A stretch of 50,101 nucleotides of DNA from an uncultured Mycoplasmatota bacterium. GTDB lineage: Bacteria > Bacillota_I > Bacilli_A > RF39 > UBA660. The stretch spans positions 1 through 50,101 of the forward strand of contig URUT01000005.1 in NCBI GenBank assembly GCA_900551105.1. Reading direction: 5' to 3'. Every line of letters begins with the position of its first letter. Position 1 is the first letter of the stretch. This document shows, one piece after another, positions 6,852 to 15,469 of this stretch. Both the position numbers and the translations under genes were made by a program. Below the pieces are notes generated by a model. That model did not search any database and was not told the DNA's origin. It was given only the letters and a program-made list of their open reading frames with translations.

Positions 6852-8792
6852 ATGAAGTACAAAAAAATGTTAATTATTTTTCTAAATTTATTATATCTAG
6901 AACTTATTTATCACCTATTTATTTTTAATAGTTTTAAACTCAAACACATATTTTTAATTACAATATTTACAGTATTATCAACCATCTTTATTGACCTTAT
7001 TACTAGTCTATTTACTAAAAAAGTTAATAAATGGCTTATGATCATAATTAACTGTTTTCTATCAGTTTTATTTATTGCTCAAATAATCAACTACCGCTTT
7101 TATGGAAATGTAATAAGCATCTACTCAATTATTCATGGTGGTCAAGTATTTGGTTTTCTAAGTGCCATCTTTTCCGTGCTATGGCAAAACATTATCTGTG
7201 TTATTCTTTTACTGATCCCAATACCACTCTACATAATATTTAACAAAAAAATAGAAACAGATAACCTATCATGGAAAGTCATTCTTAAAAAAAACGGTTT
7301 ACTAATAATTGTATTTATTTTAAGTTTACTATCACTTCAAACTGATAAAAAAGAAATTTACTCAGCAAAAAATTTATACTACTATCGTCATGCTCCCCTT
7401 GAAACTGTCAAAAAATTAGGTATGCTAACAACTCTAAGACTTGACCTTGAAAGAACGATTACTGGCTTTGAAGAAAACCTAACAAAGGTAACTGATTTAA
7501 ACTTGTCTGAAGTAAAAGAAGATACTAAGAATGAAGATAAAATCAAATACAATATAGAAGACATTGACTTTTTAAAATTAGCTGAAGAAGAAACCAAAAC
7601 AGAAATCAAAAACATTCACTACTACATGGCCAATGAAACACCAACTAAACAAAATAAATACACCGGTATGTTTAAAGATAAAAACTTAATAGTAATAACT
7701 GCTGAAGCTTTTTCCCCTATCGCCGTAAACGAAGCATTAACTCCAACTCTATATAAATTAGTTAATCAAGGATTTACTTTTACTAACTTTTATAGTCCAA
7801 TCTACTACGTTAGTACATCAGATGGCGAATACGTTTCTCTAACTAGCTTACTTCCTAAAGAAAGTGTTTGGTCATTTTATAAATCAAGTAAAAACTACTT
7901 GCCATACGTTTATGGAAATGTATTTAAAAATTTAGGCTACGAAACTTACGCCTTTCACGATGGTCAGTACAAATATTATGATCGTAACTTATCACATCCA
8001 AACATGGGCTATAAATACATGGCTTGTGGTAATGGCTTAGAAAAATTAATGAACTGTAAAAAATGGCCACAAAGTGACTTAGAAATGATTAACGCAACCT
8101 TTGATATGTACAGTAACGAAGAAAAATTTGTAGCTTACTACATGTCTATATCAGGTCATTTAGAATACAACTTCTATGGAAATAATATGGCAAACAAAAA
8201 TAAAGCTTTAGTAGCAGATACTGAATATAGTGATAAAATTAAAGCTTACATAGCTTGCCAAATTGAACTAGATAAAGCCTTAGAAGAACTAATTAATAAA
8301 TTAAAAGAAAAAGACATTCTAGATGATACTGTAATCGTTTTATCAGCAGATCACTACCCATATGGACTAACAAATGATGATATTAACTCAGTAACACCAT
8401 TAGAAGACGCTAAATTTGATATTCACAAAAACAATCTAATCATTTGGTCAAACACAATGAAAAAAAATATAAAAATAGATAAAATTGCTGAAAGCTTAGA
8501 CATCCTACCTACTATTCTTAATCTATTTGGTATTAATTACGACTCTAGACTATTAATTGGTAAAGATATCTTATCTGATACTGACGGTTTAGTAATTTTA
8601 AATGACCGCTCATGGATTACAAAATATGGTAAATACAATGCTAGTACTCAAAAATTTACTAGCTTAACTGAAGAAGAAATTCCTGAAAACTATGTAAATA
8701 AAATTAATGAAATCGTTGCTAATAAATTTGTAATATCAAAAAATATTTTAGACACTAACTATTACAAACATGTATTTAAGGAGGAACAATGA
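6852..8792 (+). CDS. LtaS-family membrane sulfatase / polyglycerolphosphate transferase
   Basis: A membrane enzyme of the alkaline phosphatase superfamily, related to lipoteichoic acid synthase, which transfers glycerol phosphate from phosphatidylglycerol outside the cell. The first 190 residues contain five hydrophobic segments. The rest is an extracellular sulfatase-like domain. Expected active-site elements are present: VITAEAFS in place of the usual metal-binding IQLES segment, the nucleophile Thr in STSDGEY (about residue 322), SGH, and the metal pair in SADHYP. The metal-binding Glu is kept in VITAEAFS. ATG 6852 is chosen for AAAGGAG and the promoter at 6823; an earlier ATG at 6774 lies upstream of the promoter. 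It overlaps the next gene by four bases (ATGA). It could instead act on another phosphoglycerol or glycolipid substrate. Confidence 0.88.
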   Translation: MKYKKMLIIFLNLLYLELIYHLFIFNSFKLKHIFLITIFTVLSTIFIDLITSLFTKKVNKWLMIIINCFLSVLFIAQIINYRFYGNVISIYSIIHGGQVFGFLSAIFSVLWQNIICVILLLIPIPLYIIFNKKIETDNLSWKVILKKNGLLIIVFILSLLSLQTDKKEIYSAKNLYYYRHAPLETVKKLGMLTTLRLDLERTITGFEENLTKVTDLNLSEVKEDTKNEDKIKYNIEDIDFLKLAEEETKTEIKNIHYYMANETPTKQNKYTGMFKDKNLIVITAEAFSPIAVNEALTPTLYKLVNQGFTFTNFYSPIYYVSTSDGEYVSLTSLLPKESVWSFYKSSKNYLPYVYGNVFKNLGYETYAFHDGQYKYYDRNLSHPNMGYKYMACGNGLEKLMNCKKWPQSDLEMINATFDMYSNEEKFVAYYMSISGHLEYNFYGNNMANKNKALVADTEYSDKIKAYIACQIELDKALEELINKLKEKDILDDTVIVLSADHYPYGLTNDDINSVTPLEDAKFDIHKNNLIIWSNTMKKNIKIDKIAESLDILPTILNLFGINYDSRLLIGKDILSDTDGLVILNDRSWITKYGKYNASTQKFTSLTEEEIPENYVNKINEIVANKFVISKNILDTNYYKHVFKEEQ

Positions 8793-9901
8793 ACATACAA
8801 GAAATAATGCTAAAAAGAGAACAACTATACTCTAAATATGCTACTAAAGATAAAAAAGCTATAAGATTAAAAAACTATACACCAGACATTCGCCCTAACT
8901 TTTTTAGAGACATTGACCGAATTATCCACACAGAATCATACACAAGATACATGGATAAAACTCAAGTATTTTCTTTTAACGATAATGATAATATATCCAA
9001 AAGAATGACTCATGTTCAGCTAGTATCAAAAATAGCTAGAACTATTGGCAGAGCCTTATCACTAAACGAAGACTTAATAGAAGCAATTGCTCTAGGCCAC
9101 GACCTTGGGCATGTACCATTTGGTCATGAAGGCGAAAGAATCTTAAATGCTATAAGTATTAAATATAACGAAGGATACTTTAATCACAATGTTCAGAGTG
9201 TTAGAAATCTTATGTATATTGAAAATCAAGGAAATGGTCAAAACATCAGTATTCAAATTTTAGACGGAATTCTATGTCATAATGGCGAACTAGAACAAAA
9301 AAACTATCACCCTAAAACCAAAACAACTAATGACTTTTTAAATGATTATCAATCATGCTACACAAAAGAAAATTATATTAAAACTCTTGTCCCAATGACT
9401 CTAGAAGGATGTGTCGTCAGAATATCTGACATCATCGGCTACATTGGCCGTGATATTGAAGATGCTATTAAAATAAATTTAATTAATAGATCTGACATTC
9501 CTCAAGAAATAACCAGTGTCCTAGGAAACACCAATCGTGAAATAGTAAACACTATTACTCTAGACATCATTAATAACAGTATAGATAAACCATCTATTAA
9601 CATTAGTAAAGATGTCTTCCAAGCAATTAAAAATCTAAAAAAATGGAACTACGAAAACATCTATGAAAAAGCTCATACTAAAGAAGAACTACAAAAATAT
9701 CACAATATGTTTGAAACTTTATTTACTAATCTCTTAAAAGAACTAGAAAATAAAAATCTAAATAGTAATATTTATAAAGTATATCTAAACAGCATGAATG
9801 AAGAATACAAAAAAAACACCCCTGCTCGCATCGTTATCGATTACATCGCAGGAATGACTGATGACTTCTTTATCAAAGAATATCAAAATTACCAAGACTA
9901 A
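8789..9901 (+). CDS. dGTPase-like HD-domain phosphohydrolase
   Basis: A 370-residue HD-superfamily protein of the deoxyguanosine triphosphate triphosphohydrolase group, which splits dNTP into deoxynucleoside and triphosphate. The metal-binding residues are visible: H75 in THVQLVS, H104-D105 in LGHDLGH, with H108 and H113 following (HVPFGHEGE), and a later D in RISDIIGYIGRD. This matches the family's H...HD...D pattern. It is translationally coupled to the LtaS-like gene through an ATGA overlap with AAGGAGG before the start. The link between nucleotide sanitation and polymer synthesis is probably only operonic. Its TAA stop overlaps the stop of the convergent coat gene by four bases. Confidence 0.9.
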   Translation: MNIQEIMLKREQLYSKYATKDKKAIRLKNYTPDIRPNFFRDIDRIIHTESYTRYMDKTQVFSFNDNDNISKRMTHVQLVSKIARTIGRALSLNEDLIEAIALGHDLGHVPFGHEGERILNAISIKYNEGYFNHNVQSVRNLMYIENQGNGQNISIQILDGILCHNGELEQKNYHPKTKTTNDFLNDYQSCYTKENYIKTLVPMTLEGCVVRISDIIGYIGRDIEDAIKINLINRSDIPQEITSVLGNTNREIVNTITLDIINNSIDKPSINISKDVFQAIKNLKKWNYENIYEKAHTKEELQKYHNMFETLFTNLLKELENKNLNSNIYKVYLNSMNEEYKKNTPARIVIDYIAGMTDDFFIKEYQNYQD

Positions 9902-10353
9902 TTAAAACAAACATTATCTACAAAACAATCATTTAAACATCTAATAGCACAACAACAATTTAAATTCATTGTAAAGAAACTGTTTGTTGATAAATATGGT
10001 TCAGTAGTTGATGTTTCAGGATTAGCAAGTAGAACTCTAAAAGTACAACAATTACCTTCAACTTTTTCTACTCTAAATACTGTTGAACATCCAGTTGCAC
10101 CTGTAGCAGTACAATCAGTAGTACTATCTTTTGTTGTTGGCATAGATAATGGTGCTCCACCACCTGAACAAGTATAAATCATTATTGGTCTTGTATTACA
10201 AACTAAACAATTACTTCCACCACCAAGCATTGGTCTATCACAAGAATCTAAACCATTTTCTGGACAAACACTTTGTTGTAAAATTTGAATAACCTTCAAA
10301 GTTTCTGCTATGCAGTTTCCTGTATTATCTTTTTCAGTATTATTATTACACAT
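9898..10353 (-). CDS. cotZ: CotY/CotZ-type cysteine-rich spore coat protein
   Basis: A 151-residue, cysteine-rich protein (over 15 Cys) that resembles the spore crust/exosporium proteins CotY and CotZ. The core STVFRVEKVEGNCCTFRVLL and the ending MNLNCCCAIRCLNDC correspond to the FFRVERVHGSCATL and DLDCFCAINCLNP segments I recall for Bacillus CotZ. In Bacillus these self-assemble into a disulfide-linked outer layer. A single-gene unit with AAAGGG before its ATG and an upstream motif matching a mother-cell sigma-K promoter. It is good evidence for sporulation or a sporulating ancestor. Whether it is cotY or cotZ cannot be decided here. Confidence 0.85.
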   Translation of the reverse strand: MCNNNTEKDNTGNCIAETLKVIQILQQSVCPENGLDSCDRPMLGGGSNCLVCNTRPIMIYTCSGGGAPLSMPTTKDSTTDCTATGATGCSTVFRVEKVEGNCCTFRVLLANPETSTTEPYLSTNSFFTMNLNCCCAIRCLNDCFVDNVCFN

Positions 10354-10382
10354 ATAAATTCACCCTTTCATTTTACTCAATA

Positions 10383-10410
10383 TATTTTATGTAAAAGGAA
10401 AACAAAAAGT
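10383..10410 (-). promoter_or_regulatory. Sigma-K-like promoter of the CotY/Z gene
   Basis: Minus strand AC (10410-10409), 17 bases, then CATAAAATA (10391-10383), which fits the Bacillus sigma-K consensus AC-N16/17-CATANNNTA. No good sigma-A promoter is seen in the same gap. Confidence 0.5.
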
Positions 10411-10459
10411 GATTTTATTTTTTAACTATTCGTAGTATAATATTTTATAGGTGATAAAT

Positions 10460-10771
10460 ATGTGGTGGCAATACTTAATTATATTAACTGTTTTAATTAT
10501 AATATCCTTAGTAGTAGTTAAATTAAACAAGAAAAATTTTACCTACGAAATTAATAAATTAGTTCAATATCTTGGCGGAAAAGAAAACATAATTGATACT
10601 GAAGTAAACATGTCAAGATTAAAAGTTACTCTTAAAGATGTAACCCTAGCAGACAAAGAAGCAATTCAAAGACTAGGAGCAAGAGGAATAGTTGAAATAG
10701 ATAATCAATTAAAAATTATATTTGGCCCAAATGCTAAAACATTAAAAAAATACATTAGTGAAATGAAATAA
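10460..10771 (+). CDS. Membrane-anchored PTS EIIB-like protein lacking the phospho-cysteine
   Basis: About 103 residues: one N-terminal membrane helix (WWQYLIILTVLIIISLVVV), then a domain aligning with glucose-type PTS EIIB (LGGKENI, SRLKVTLKD, LGARGIVEID, FGPNAKTLKKYI). In true EIIB the motif is ACxTRLR with a phosphorylated Cys; here it reads VNMSRLK, with Asn50 at the Cys position. It therefore cannot carry phosphate and is probably a sensory or structural derivative. No EIIA or EIIC gene is nearby. ATG 10460 is preferred over GTG 10451 because that GTG is part of the AGGTGAT ribosome site. Confidence 0.8.
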   Translation: MWWQYLIILTVLIIISLVVVKLNKKNFTYEINKLVQYLGGKENIIDTEVNMSRLKVTLKDVTLADKEAIQRLGARGIVEIDNQLKIIFGPNAKTLKKYISEMK

Positions 10772-10781
10772 TGTATTTTTT
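10744..10781. terminator. Bidirectional terminator between the EIIB-like gene and gpmA
   Basis: AAAAAATACATT (10745-10756) and AATGTATTTTTT (10770-10781) form an A/T-flanked hairpin usable in both directions. It overlaps the 3' end of the EIIB-like gene and abuts the gpmA stop. Confidence 0.65.
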
Positions 10782-11465
10782 TTATAAATAATAATGTCTT
10801 ATAGGTTTTAAATTATCATCACACTCATAACAAATAGGAGCTCCCGTTTTAAATTCTAAATTCATAACTTCATCAGGAGTTAAATTATCTAAATACATAC
10901 ATAAAGCTCTTAAACTATTTCCATGAGCAACTATAATTACTCTCTTACCAGAAAGTAACACCGGTTTAATATCACTATTCCAGTACTCTGTAACCCTTTT
11001 AACTGTATCTTCAAGATTCTCACCACGAGGAAGTAAATCCTTTGAAATATCTTTATATTTTTCATCATTACCAGGAAAACGCTCATCAGTAAGATCTAAT
11101 AGCGGTGGACGCTCTAAAAAACTTCTTCTCCAAAGTTTAACTTGCTCTTCCCCATACTTCTTTCTCATCTCATCTTTATTAAGTCCCTGCAAAGCCCCAT
11201 AATGTCGTTCATTAAGCTTATAACTAGACTTAATTAAAACATCCTCATGAAGCTCGCTTAAAATTATAGTAAGAGTTCTTTTAGCTCTAAGCAAATAAGA
11301 AGTAAATGCTATATCAAAATGAAAACCATTCTCCTTTAATATTTTACCAGCTTCCTCAGCCTCTAATACCCCTTTATCAGATAAATCTACATCAGTCCAA
11401 CCAGTAAATTTATTTTCTAAATTCCAAACACTCTCGCCATGTCTAACTATAACAAATTTTATCAT
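10782..11465 (-). CDS. gpmA: 2,3-bisphosphoglycerate-dependent phosphoglycerate mutase
   Basis: Interconverts 3- and 2-phosphoglycerate in glycolysis. The phospho-acceptor H9 is in VRHGES, followed by WNLENKFTGWTDVDLSDKG, the family hallmark. NERHYGALQGLNK and VAHGNSLRAL (second catalytic His) complete the active site. At 227 residues the length is normal. It starts one base after the stop of the SLT-like gene, so it is the last gene of the DUF1292 - SLT-like - gpmA operon, an odd partnership that probably only reflects co-transcription. Confidence 0.96.
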   Translation of the reverse strand: MIKFVIVRHGESVWNLENKFTGWTDVDLSDKGVLEAEEAGKILKENGFHFDIAFTSYLLRAKRTLTIILSELHEDVLIKSSYKLNERHYGALQGLNKDEMRKKYGEEQVKLWRRSFLERPPLLDLTDERFPGNDEKYKDISKDLLPRGENLEDTVKRVTEYWNSDIKPVLLSGKRVIIVAHGNSLRALCMYLDNLTPDEVMNLEFKTGAPICYECDDNLKPIRHYYL

Positions 11466-11466
11466 T

Positions 11467-12789
11467 TTATTTCATCACCTTTACTAACGAATTATGAACC
11501 GTCGTTCTAACAATTTCTGTCTCACCATTCTGTGCCAATCTCACATTATTAAATGGCTTAGACAAATCAAGATAAGAAAGTACCATCCTTGGAAAAGCCA
11601 TATCATTTCCCCTATTTCCTTCATATAAATCAACCCACTTAGTACTAGTTCCATCCAATACTTTCTCTCTAGTTAAACCAACACTAGCAGCATATTCATT
11701 CAAAACTTTATCAGTATCAGCATATCCCCAGTTATAAGCACACAGTGCTGCTATAACATTATAATTCATATACTCTAGACAATTTTGAAATAACATACAC
11801 CCAATCTTTACATTATTTTCATATTCTTTGGCTTTATCATCATCAACTAATAACTTATCTCTTGTTCCAAGCTGATAATTATAAGCATAAACATATGTAT
11901 TTTTTAAATCATCATAATGAATTTGCATAAGTCCTTCACCACCACGATTATTAGCAAGATTTGTACCTGGTGAACTATTTTGAATAGCAATACCAAGCAT
12001 TAACTGAGAAGATACCCCGAACATTTTAGCATATTTATTTATAGTATTATAATAATAAAGTTCTGCATGATTTCCCTTTTCTAAGTCCGTTCTATCCTTA
12101 AAATCTAAAGTATATTCTTTATCAATATAAAGACTTCCCTTTTTATCATTTTCATTTAACAAATCTTCTAACTCCTCCGCATTAGTTCGCTCATCACTTA
12201 CATATTCTCTATCTCCATCATTTAATTCATCAAGTGACGAGGAAGAAGTATCTCCTGTATTAACATTAGAATTAGGTTCAATTGGTTTACTAGTTAAATT
12301 TCTATCATTTAAAAAGTTTTCAATATCATCTTTTAAATTACCATCAAAAACAGTATCAAAAAGACTTTTTTCCTTTGTGTCAGATTTATCATTATTATTC
12401 TTAAATAAATTAACTCCTGGTGTTTTTAATAAAATTAAAATAGCCATCAAAAATGCTAAACCACCAGTAACCTTTCCAACTTTACTCTTTCTTTTAAACC
12501 CTTTTACTGTACCAGCTCTTCTTGCTAGATAACCATCTATATCTATATTTAACCCATCAGAATTAAATACTTCGCTATAATTTACAAACTCTGTCATTCT
12601 TGAATCAGAATACACAATCATATTTTTACCCTTTAGTTTTATATCAATATCACTATCTTTAAAACTATCAGCAATAAATCTCTTAGCATCATTCCCAAAA
12701 TAAATATTACTAAAACTATTAGCACTTTTATCATTATAATAACGAGCTATTATTTTATCATTTTCAACACTTATTCTAACTTTGTCCAT
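11467..12789 (-). CDS. Membrane-anchored SLT-like protein with the catalytic Glu replaced
   Basis: A 440-residue type II membrane protein. An N-terminal cytoplasmic region of about 105 residues has an unknown beta-like fold. It is followed by one membrane helix (GGLAFLMAILILL), a disordered linker, and a C-terminal lytic-transglycosylase-like domain from about residue 250. The SLT landmarks GGEGLMQIH and ALCAYNWGYADTDKVL are present. Where active enzymes have a Glu (QES or QER), this protein has Q270-N271 (IAIQNSSPG). The glycan-cutting acid seems lost, so it may bind peptidoglycan without cutting it, or use another acid. Its start overlaps the DUF1292 gene by 14 bases. Confidence 0.78.
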   Translation of the reverse strand: MDKVRISVENDKIIARYYNDKSANSFSNIYFGNDAKRFIADSFKDSDIDIKLKGKNMIVYSDSRMTEFVNYSEVFNSDGLNIDIDGYLARRAGTVKGFKRKSKVGKVTGGLAFLMAILILLKTPGVNLFKNNNDKSDTKEKSLFDTVFDGNLKDDIENFLNDRNLTSKPIEPNSNVNTGDTSSSSLDELNDGDREYVSDERTNAEELEDLLNENDKKGSLYIDKEYTLDFKDRTDLEKGNHAELYYYNTINKYAKMFGVSSQLMLGIAIQNSSPGTNLANNRGGEGLMQIHYDDLKNTYVYAYNYQLGTRDKLLVDDDKAKEYENNVKIGCMLFQNCLEYMNYNVIAALCAYNWGYADTDKVLNEYAASVGLTREKVLDGTSTKWVDLYEGNRGNDMAFPRMVLSYLDLSKPFNNVRLAQNGETEIVRTTVHNSLVKVMK

Positions 12790-13012
12790 AAATATTTCTT
12801 CTTTCTAATTCACGTTCAACTAAATCCCATTCTTCATCGGTATTAATTGGATAAAATGCTATATCATCACCATCAGTTCCAAGTATTGATGCACTAATTT
12901 CATCTAAACTATCTTTATAAACAACATACTGCTTATTATTATTTTCAAAAATAAATAGTACATTTAATTTTTCTCCATTAACTTCTATCACACCATCAAA
13001 ATTTTGCTCCAT
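12776..13012 (-). CDS. DUF1292 family protein
   Basis: A 78-residue small acidic protein of the DUF1292 (YrzB-like) family, recognised by the closing block NTDEEWDLVERELERR and the strand pattern VLFIFENNNKQYVVYKD. In Bacillus the family sits with yrrK/yrzL, but its function is unknown. First gene of the operon; an extended -10 (TGTTATAAT, 13036-13044) precedes the ATG. Confidence 0.85.
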   Translation of the reverse strand: MEQNFDGVIEVNGEKLNVLFIFENNNKQYVVYKDSLDEISASILGTDGDDIAFYPINTDEEWDLVERELERRNIYGQS

Positions 13013-13052
13013 ATTTATTCCACCTAACTATCAAAATTATAACATAACCAAA

Positions 13053-13077
13053 GAAAAAAGTAGACATAAATCTACTT
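13053..13077 (-). terminator. Terminator of tyrS
   Basis: Minus strand AAGTAGA, short loop, TCTACTT then a T-run, directly after the tyrS stop codon. Confidence 0.8.
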
Positions 13078-14296
13078 ACATTCCAATAAAATATTTCTTT
13101 TTACCTTTACGAATAATTAAATATTTATTAAACATTAATGAGTCTTTATCAACAATTTTATTCTCATCTGTTTCCTTTTCACCATTAACAGTAATACTAC
13201 CATTTGCTAAGAATTCCCTAGCTTCTCTCTTACTAACAGCTATCTTATTATTTACTAAAACATCTATTAAAGGAAGTCCAAGTTTAACCTCAAAACTAGG
13301 AGCACCTCTAAATGCATCTTCTAATTCATTTTCTTTTAAATGGTTAATATCACCCTTAAATAAACATTCACTTATTTTTACTGCATTTTCATAATCCTCT
13401 TCACTGTGAATATCAGATATAATTTCTTTAGCAAGTGCTTTATGTGCTTCCCTTAATTCAGGATGCTCAATGTTTTTCTTTTCAAGTTCTTCTATCTCTT
13501 CTTTTGATAAGAATGTTAATTTTTTTAAATATTCAATAATCATATTGTCTTCTAAATTTACTAAATATTGATACATTTCATAACTAGATGTTTTATTTTT
13601 ATCAAGCCATAAAGCATTACCCTCTGTCTTACCAAATTTCTTACCAGTGGAATCAGTAACTAAAGGCATAACCATACCATAAGCCTCTTTTCCTGTTTTC
13701 TTTCTAATTAATTCAATACCTGAAGTAATATTTCCCCATTGATCAGAACCAGCAACTTGAAGAGTACAATCTCTTGTTTTAAATAAATAATAAAAATCCA
13801 ATGCTTGTAATATCATGTATGAAAATTCTGCATAAGTAATACCTGTTTCAAGACGACTCTTTACCTTATCCTTTTGTAGCATATAATTCACATTAAAATA
13901 TTTTCCGTAATCTCTTAAAAAATCAATTGTATTAATATCTTTAGTCCAATCGTAGTTATTTACAACCTCAAATCCAAATATTTTTTCGGCCTGGTTTTTT
14001 AAACCTTCAAAATTGTGTTTAACCTCTTCATACGTAATCATAGGTCTTTCTGCATCAGGTTTTGGATCTCCAATAAGGCCTGTTGCTCCACCTACCAAAA
14101 GTAACGGATGATGCCCAGCTTGTTTTAATCTTTTTGATATTAAGAATGATGAGTAATGCCCAATGTGCATAGAATCCGCAGTTGGATCAGTTCCTATATA
14201 AAATGTCATTCCTCCATTATTAAGTTTTTCAATTAAATCAGGTGAGGATATTTCTTGAATAAGTCCTCTCCATACTAAATCATCATATAATTTCAT
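13076..14296 (-). CDS. tyrS: Tyrosyl-tRNA synthetase
   Basis: Charges tRNA-Tyr. A class I synthetase of the bacterial TyrRS type with HIGH-like MHIGHYSS (H44, H47), the specificity region SYMILQALDFYYL, KMSKS-like KKFGKT, and a C-terminal S4 RNA-binding domain (VSKREAREFLANGSITVNG). At 406 residues it is full length. It is the second gene of a T-box-controlled operon behind a HAD phosphatase, 16 bases apart, so it should be induced when tRNA-Tyr is uncharged. Confidence 0.97.
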   Translation of the reverse strand: MKLYDDLVWRGLIQEISSPDLIEKLNNGGMTFYIGTDPTADSMHIGHYSSFLISKRLKQAGHHPLLLVGGATGLIGDPKPDAERPMITYEEVKHNFEGLKNQAEKIFGFEVVNNYDWTKDINTIDFLRDYGKYFNVNYMLQKDKVKSRLETGITYAEFSYMILQALDFYYLFKTRDCTLQVAGSDQWGNITSGIELIRKKTGKEAYGMVMPLVTDSTGKKFGKTEGNALWLDKNKTSSYEMYQYLVNLEDNMIIEYLKKLTFLSKEEIEELEKKNIEHPELREAHKALAKEIISDIHSEEDYENAVKISECLFKGDINHLKENELEDAFRGAPSFEVKLGLPLIDVLVNNKIAVSKREAREFLANGSITVNGEKETDENKIVDKDSLMFNKYLIIRKGKKKYFIGM

Positions 14297-14312
14297 AATT
14301 TCATTCCTCTTT

Positions 14313-14924
14313 CTAAAATATATTTTTTAAATCTTTTAAACTAGATATCTCATCTAGACTACTTCCCTTAAATTCTCTATTATATAAAACTGTTTTCATG
14401 CCAAGTTTCTTTGGAATTTCTATATCACTAGTAATACTATCACCAACAATTGCACAAGTACTATAATCTTCAGCCACTAATTTAAATAATTCTTCTGAAG
14501 GTTTAATACCATCTTCTACTCCATAAAACTTACTAAAATACTTAGCAATGCCAACTTTTTCCAATCTATTTTTCTGACACTCTCTATACCAATTAGAAAC
14601 AATAACTAACTCATATTTATCACTTAAATACTTAAGTGTCTCAAAGGCATCACTTTCTAATAAAGTACTGCTATTTGAATACACCTCCATAAGCTCATCA
14701 AAATACCGTGTATCAAAAGTAACTTTTAATCTTTCACTAATAAACATACAAACATCTTGTTTTTCATAATTACCTGTTTTCTCATATTCACCAAAAGCAT
14801 TATATAAATCTTCGGCACTAAATGCTAGTCTATATTTATTAACAAATAATCTATAAGCATTTATACAATCATTATATGTATCTAAAAGCGTATTATCAAC
14901 ATCAAAAATTATTCTCTTTATCAT
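14313..14924 (-). CDS. HAD-superfamily phosphatase
   Basis: A haloacid dehalogenase-type hydrolase with motif I IIFDVDNTLLD (nucleophile D8, acid D10), motif II VIVSNW, motif III lysine near GIKPSEELFK, and motif IV GDSITSDIE. The cap lies between residues 15 and 90, as in phosphoglycolate phosphatase or YjjG-like nucleotidases. Substrate unknown. ATG 14924 is chosen for GGAGG five bases upstream; a TTG at 14936 is inside the ribosome site. It sits between the T-box and tyrS, so a phosphatase is co-induced with tyrosine starvation, which may be incidental. Confidence 0.88.
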   Translation of the reverse strand: MIKRIIFDVDNTLLDTYNDCINAYRLFVNKYRLAFSAEDLYNAFGEYEKTGNYEKQDVCMFISERLKVTFDTRYFDELMEVYSNSSTLLESDAFETLKYLSDKYELVIVSNWYRECQKNRLEKVGIAKYFSKFYGVEDGIKPSEELFKLVAEDYSTCAIVGDSITSDIEIPKKLGMKTVLYNREFKGSSLDEISSLKDLKNIF

Positions 14925-14939
14925 ACATACCTCCAAAAT

Positions 14940-15066
14940 AAAAAATCATAAACTAAAGGACGAATAATAATCCGCGGTACCACCTTAATTCATGATTTCC
15001 ATGCTCTCTTATCTTAACGCGATATAACGATTTAGCTCCAAGGTCGTAAATCTCTTCATTGCTAAT
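14940..15066 (-). promoter_or_regulatory. T-box leader (tyrosine), unusually short
   Basis: The T-box antiterminator sequence AAGGTGGTACCGCGG lies at 14986-14972 on the minus strand. It is followed by a terminator whose stem includes AAATCAT/ATGATTT and AAGG/CCTT, ending in a T-run. A UAC (15048-15046) in the 5' part could be the tyrosine specifier. Only about 80 bases separate the predicted transcription start (about 15066) from the T-box sequence. UUAGC/GCUAA can close a short Stem I, leaving no room for the distal AG-bulge and loop of a standard leader. Confidence 0.85.
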
Positions 15067-15072
15067 AAACAA

Positions 15073-15101
15073 AGTATAACAAAATTATTTTTTCTTTGCA
15101 A
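15073..15101 (-). promoter_or_regulatory. Promoter of the T-box HAD-tyrS operon
   Basis: Minus strand TTGCAA (15101-15096), 17-base spacer, TATACT (15078-15073). Confidence 0.75.
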
Positions 15102-15109
15102 GCCCTTTT

Positions 15110-15469
15110 TTAAATTACCTCATTTAATATAATCTCAGCCTTTTTAACAAAGAAATCTGAGCTATCTATTGGCAAATTATAACTTAGTAACCTCTTCTTA
15201 AGTTCTTCCAAAGTTTCAAGTTTACCCTCAACATAATTAGGCTCTAATTCCATTTCAATATATATTTTATCATCACTAATAACTTGAAGTACAAACTGAC
15301 TTTCTTTATTAGAGAAAATAAAACAATTATCATTAATATGAAATAACTCTCTATAATTAATTGCTTTCATAAATTCAAGAGCTTTTTGAATATCTAAAAT
15401 TGGACAGCTAACTTTTCCTTGCTCTAAAATATCCCCATTATCATCATACTTTTTATATTTGTATAACAA
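15110..15469 (-). pseudogene. CYTH-like protein, C-terminal part after a frameshift
   Basis: The second half of a CYTH-like (triphosphate tunnel) protein whose first half is 15453-15683. In this frame the coding continues upstream of the ATG as ILIREFVGIEKELLYKYKK, joining naturally onto DVLKK of the first half, so the ATG at 15469 is internal. Visible features are YKYKKYDDNGDI, YRELFHINDNC and YIEMELE, typical alternating charged strands of a CYTH barrel. The family binds inorganic or nucleotide triphosphates or thiamine triphosphate; the substrate cannot be told. No terminator is evident after it. Confidence 0.7.
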
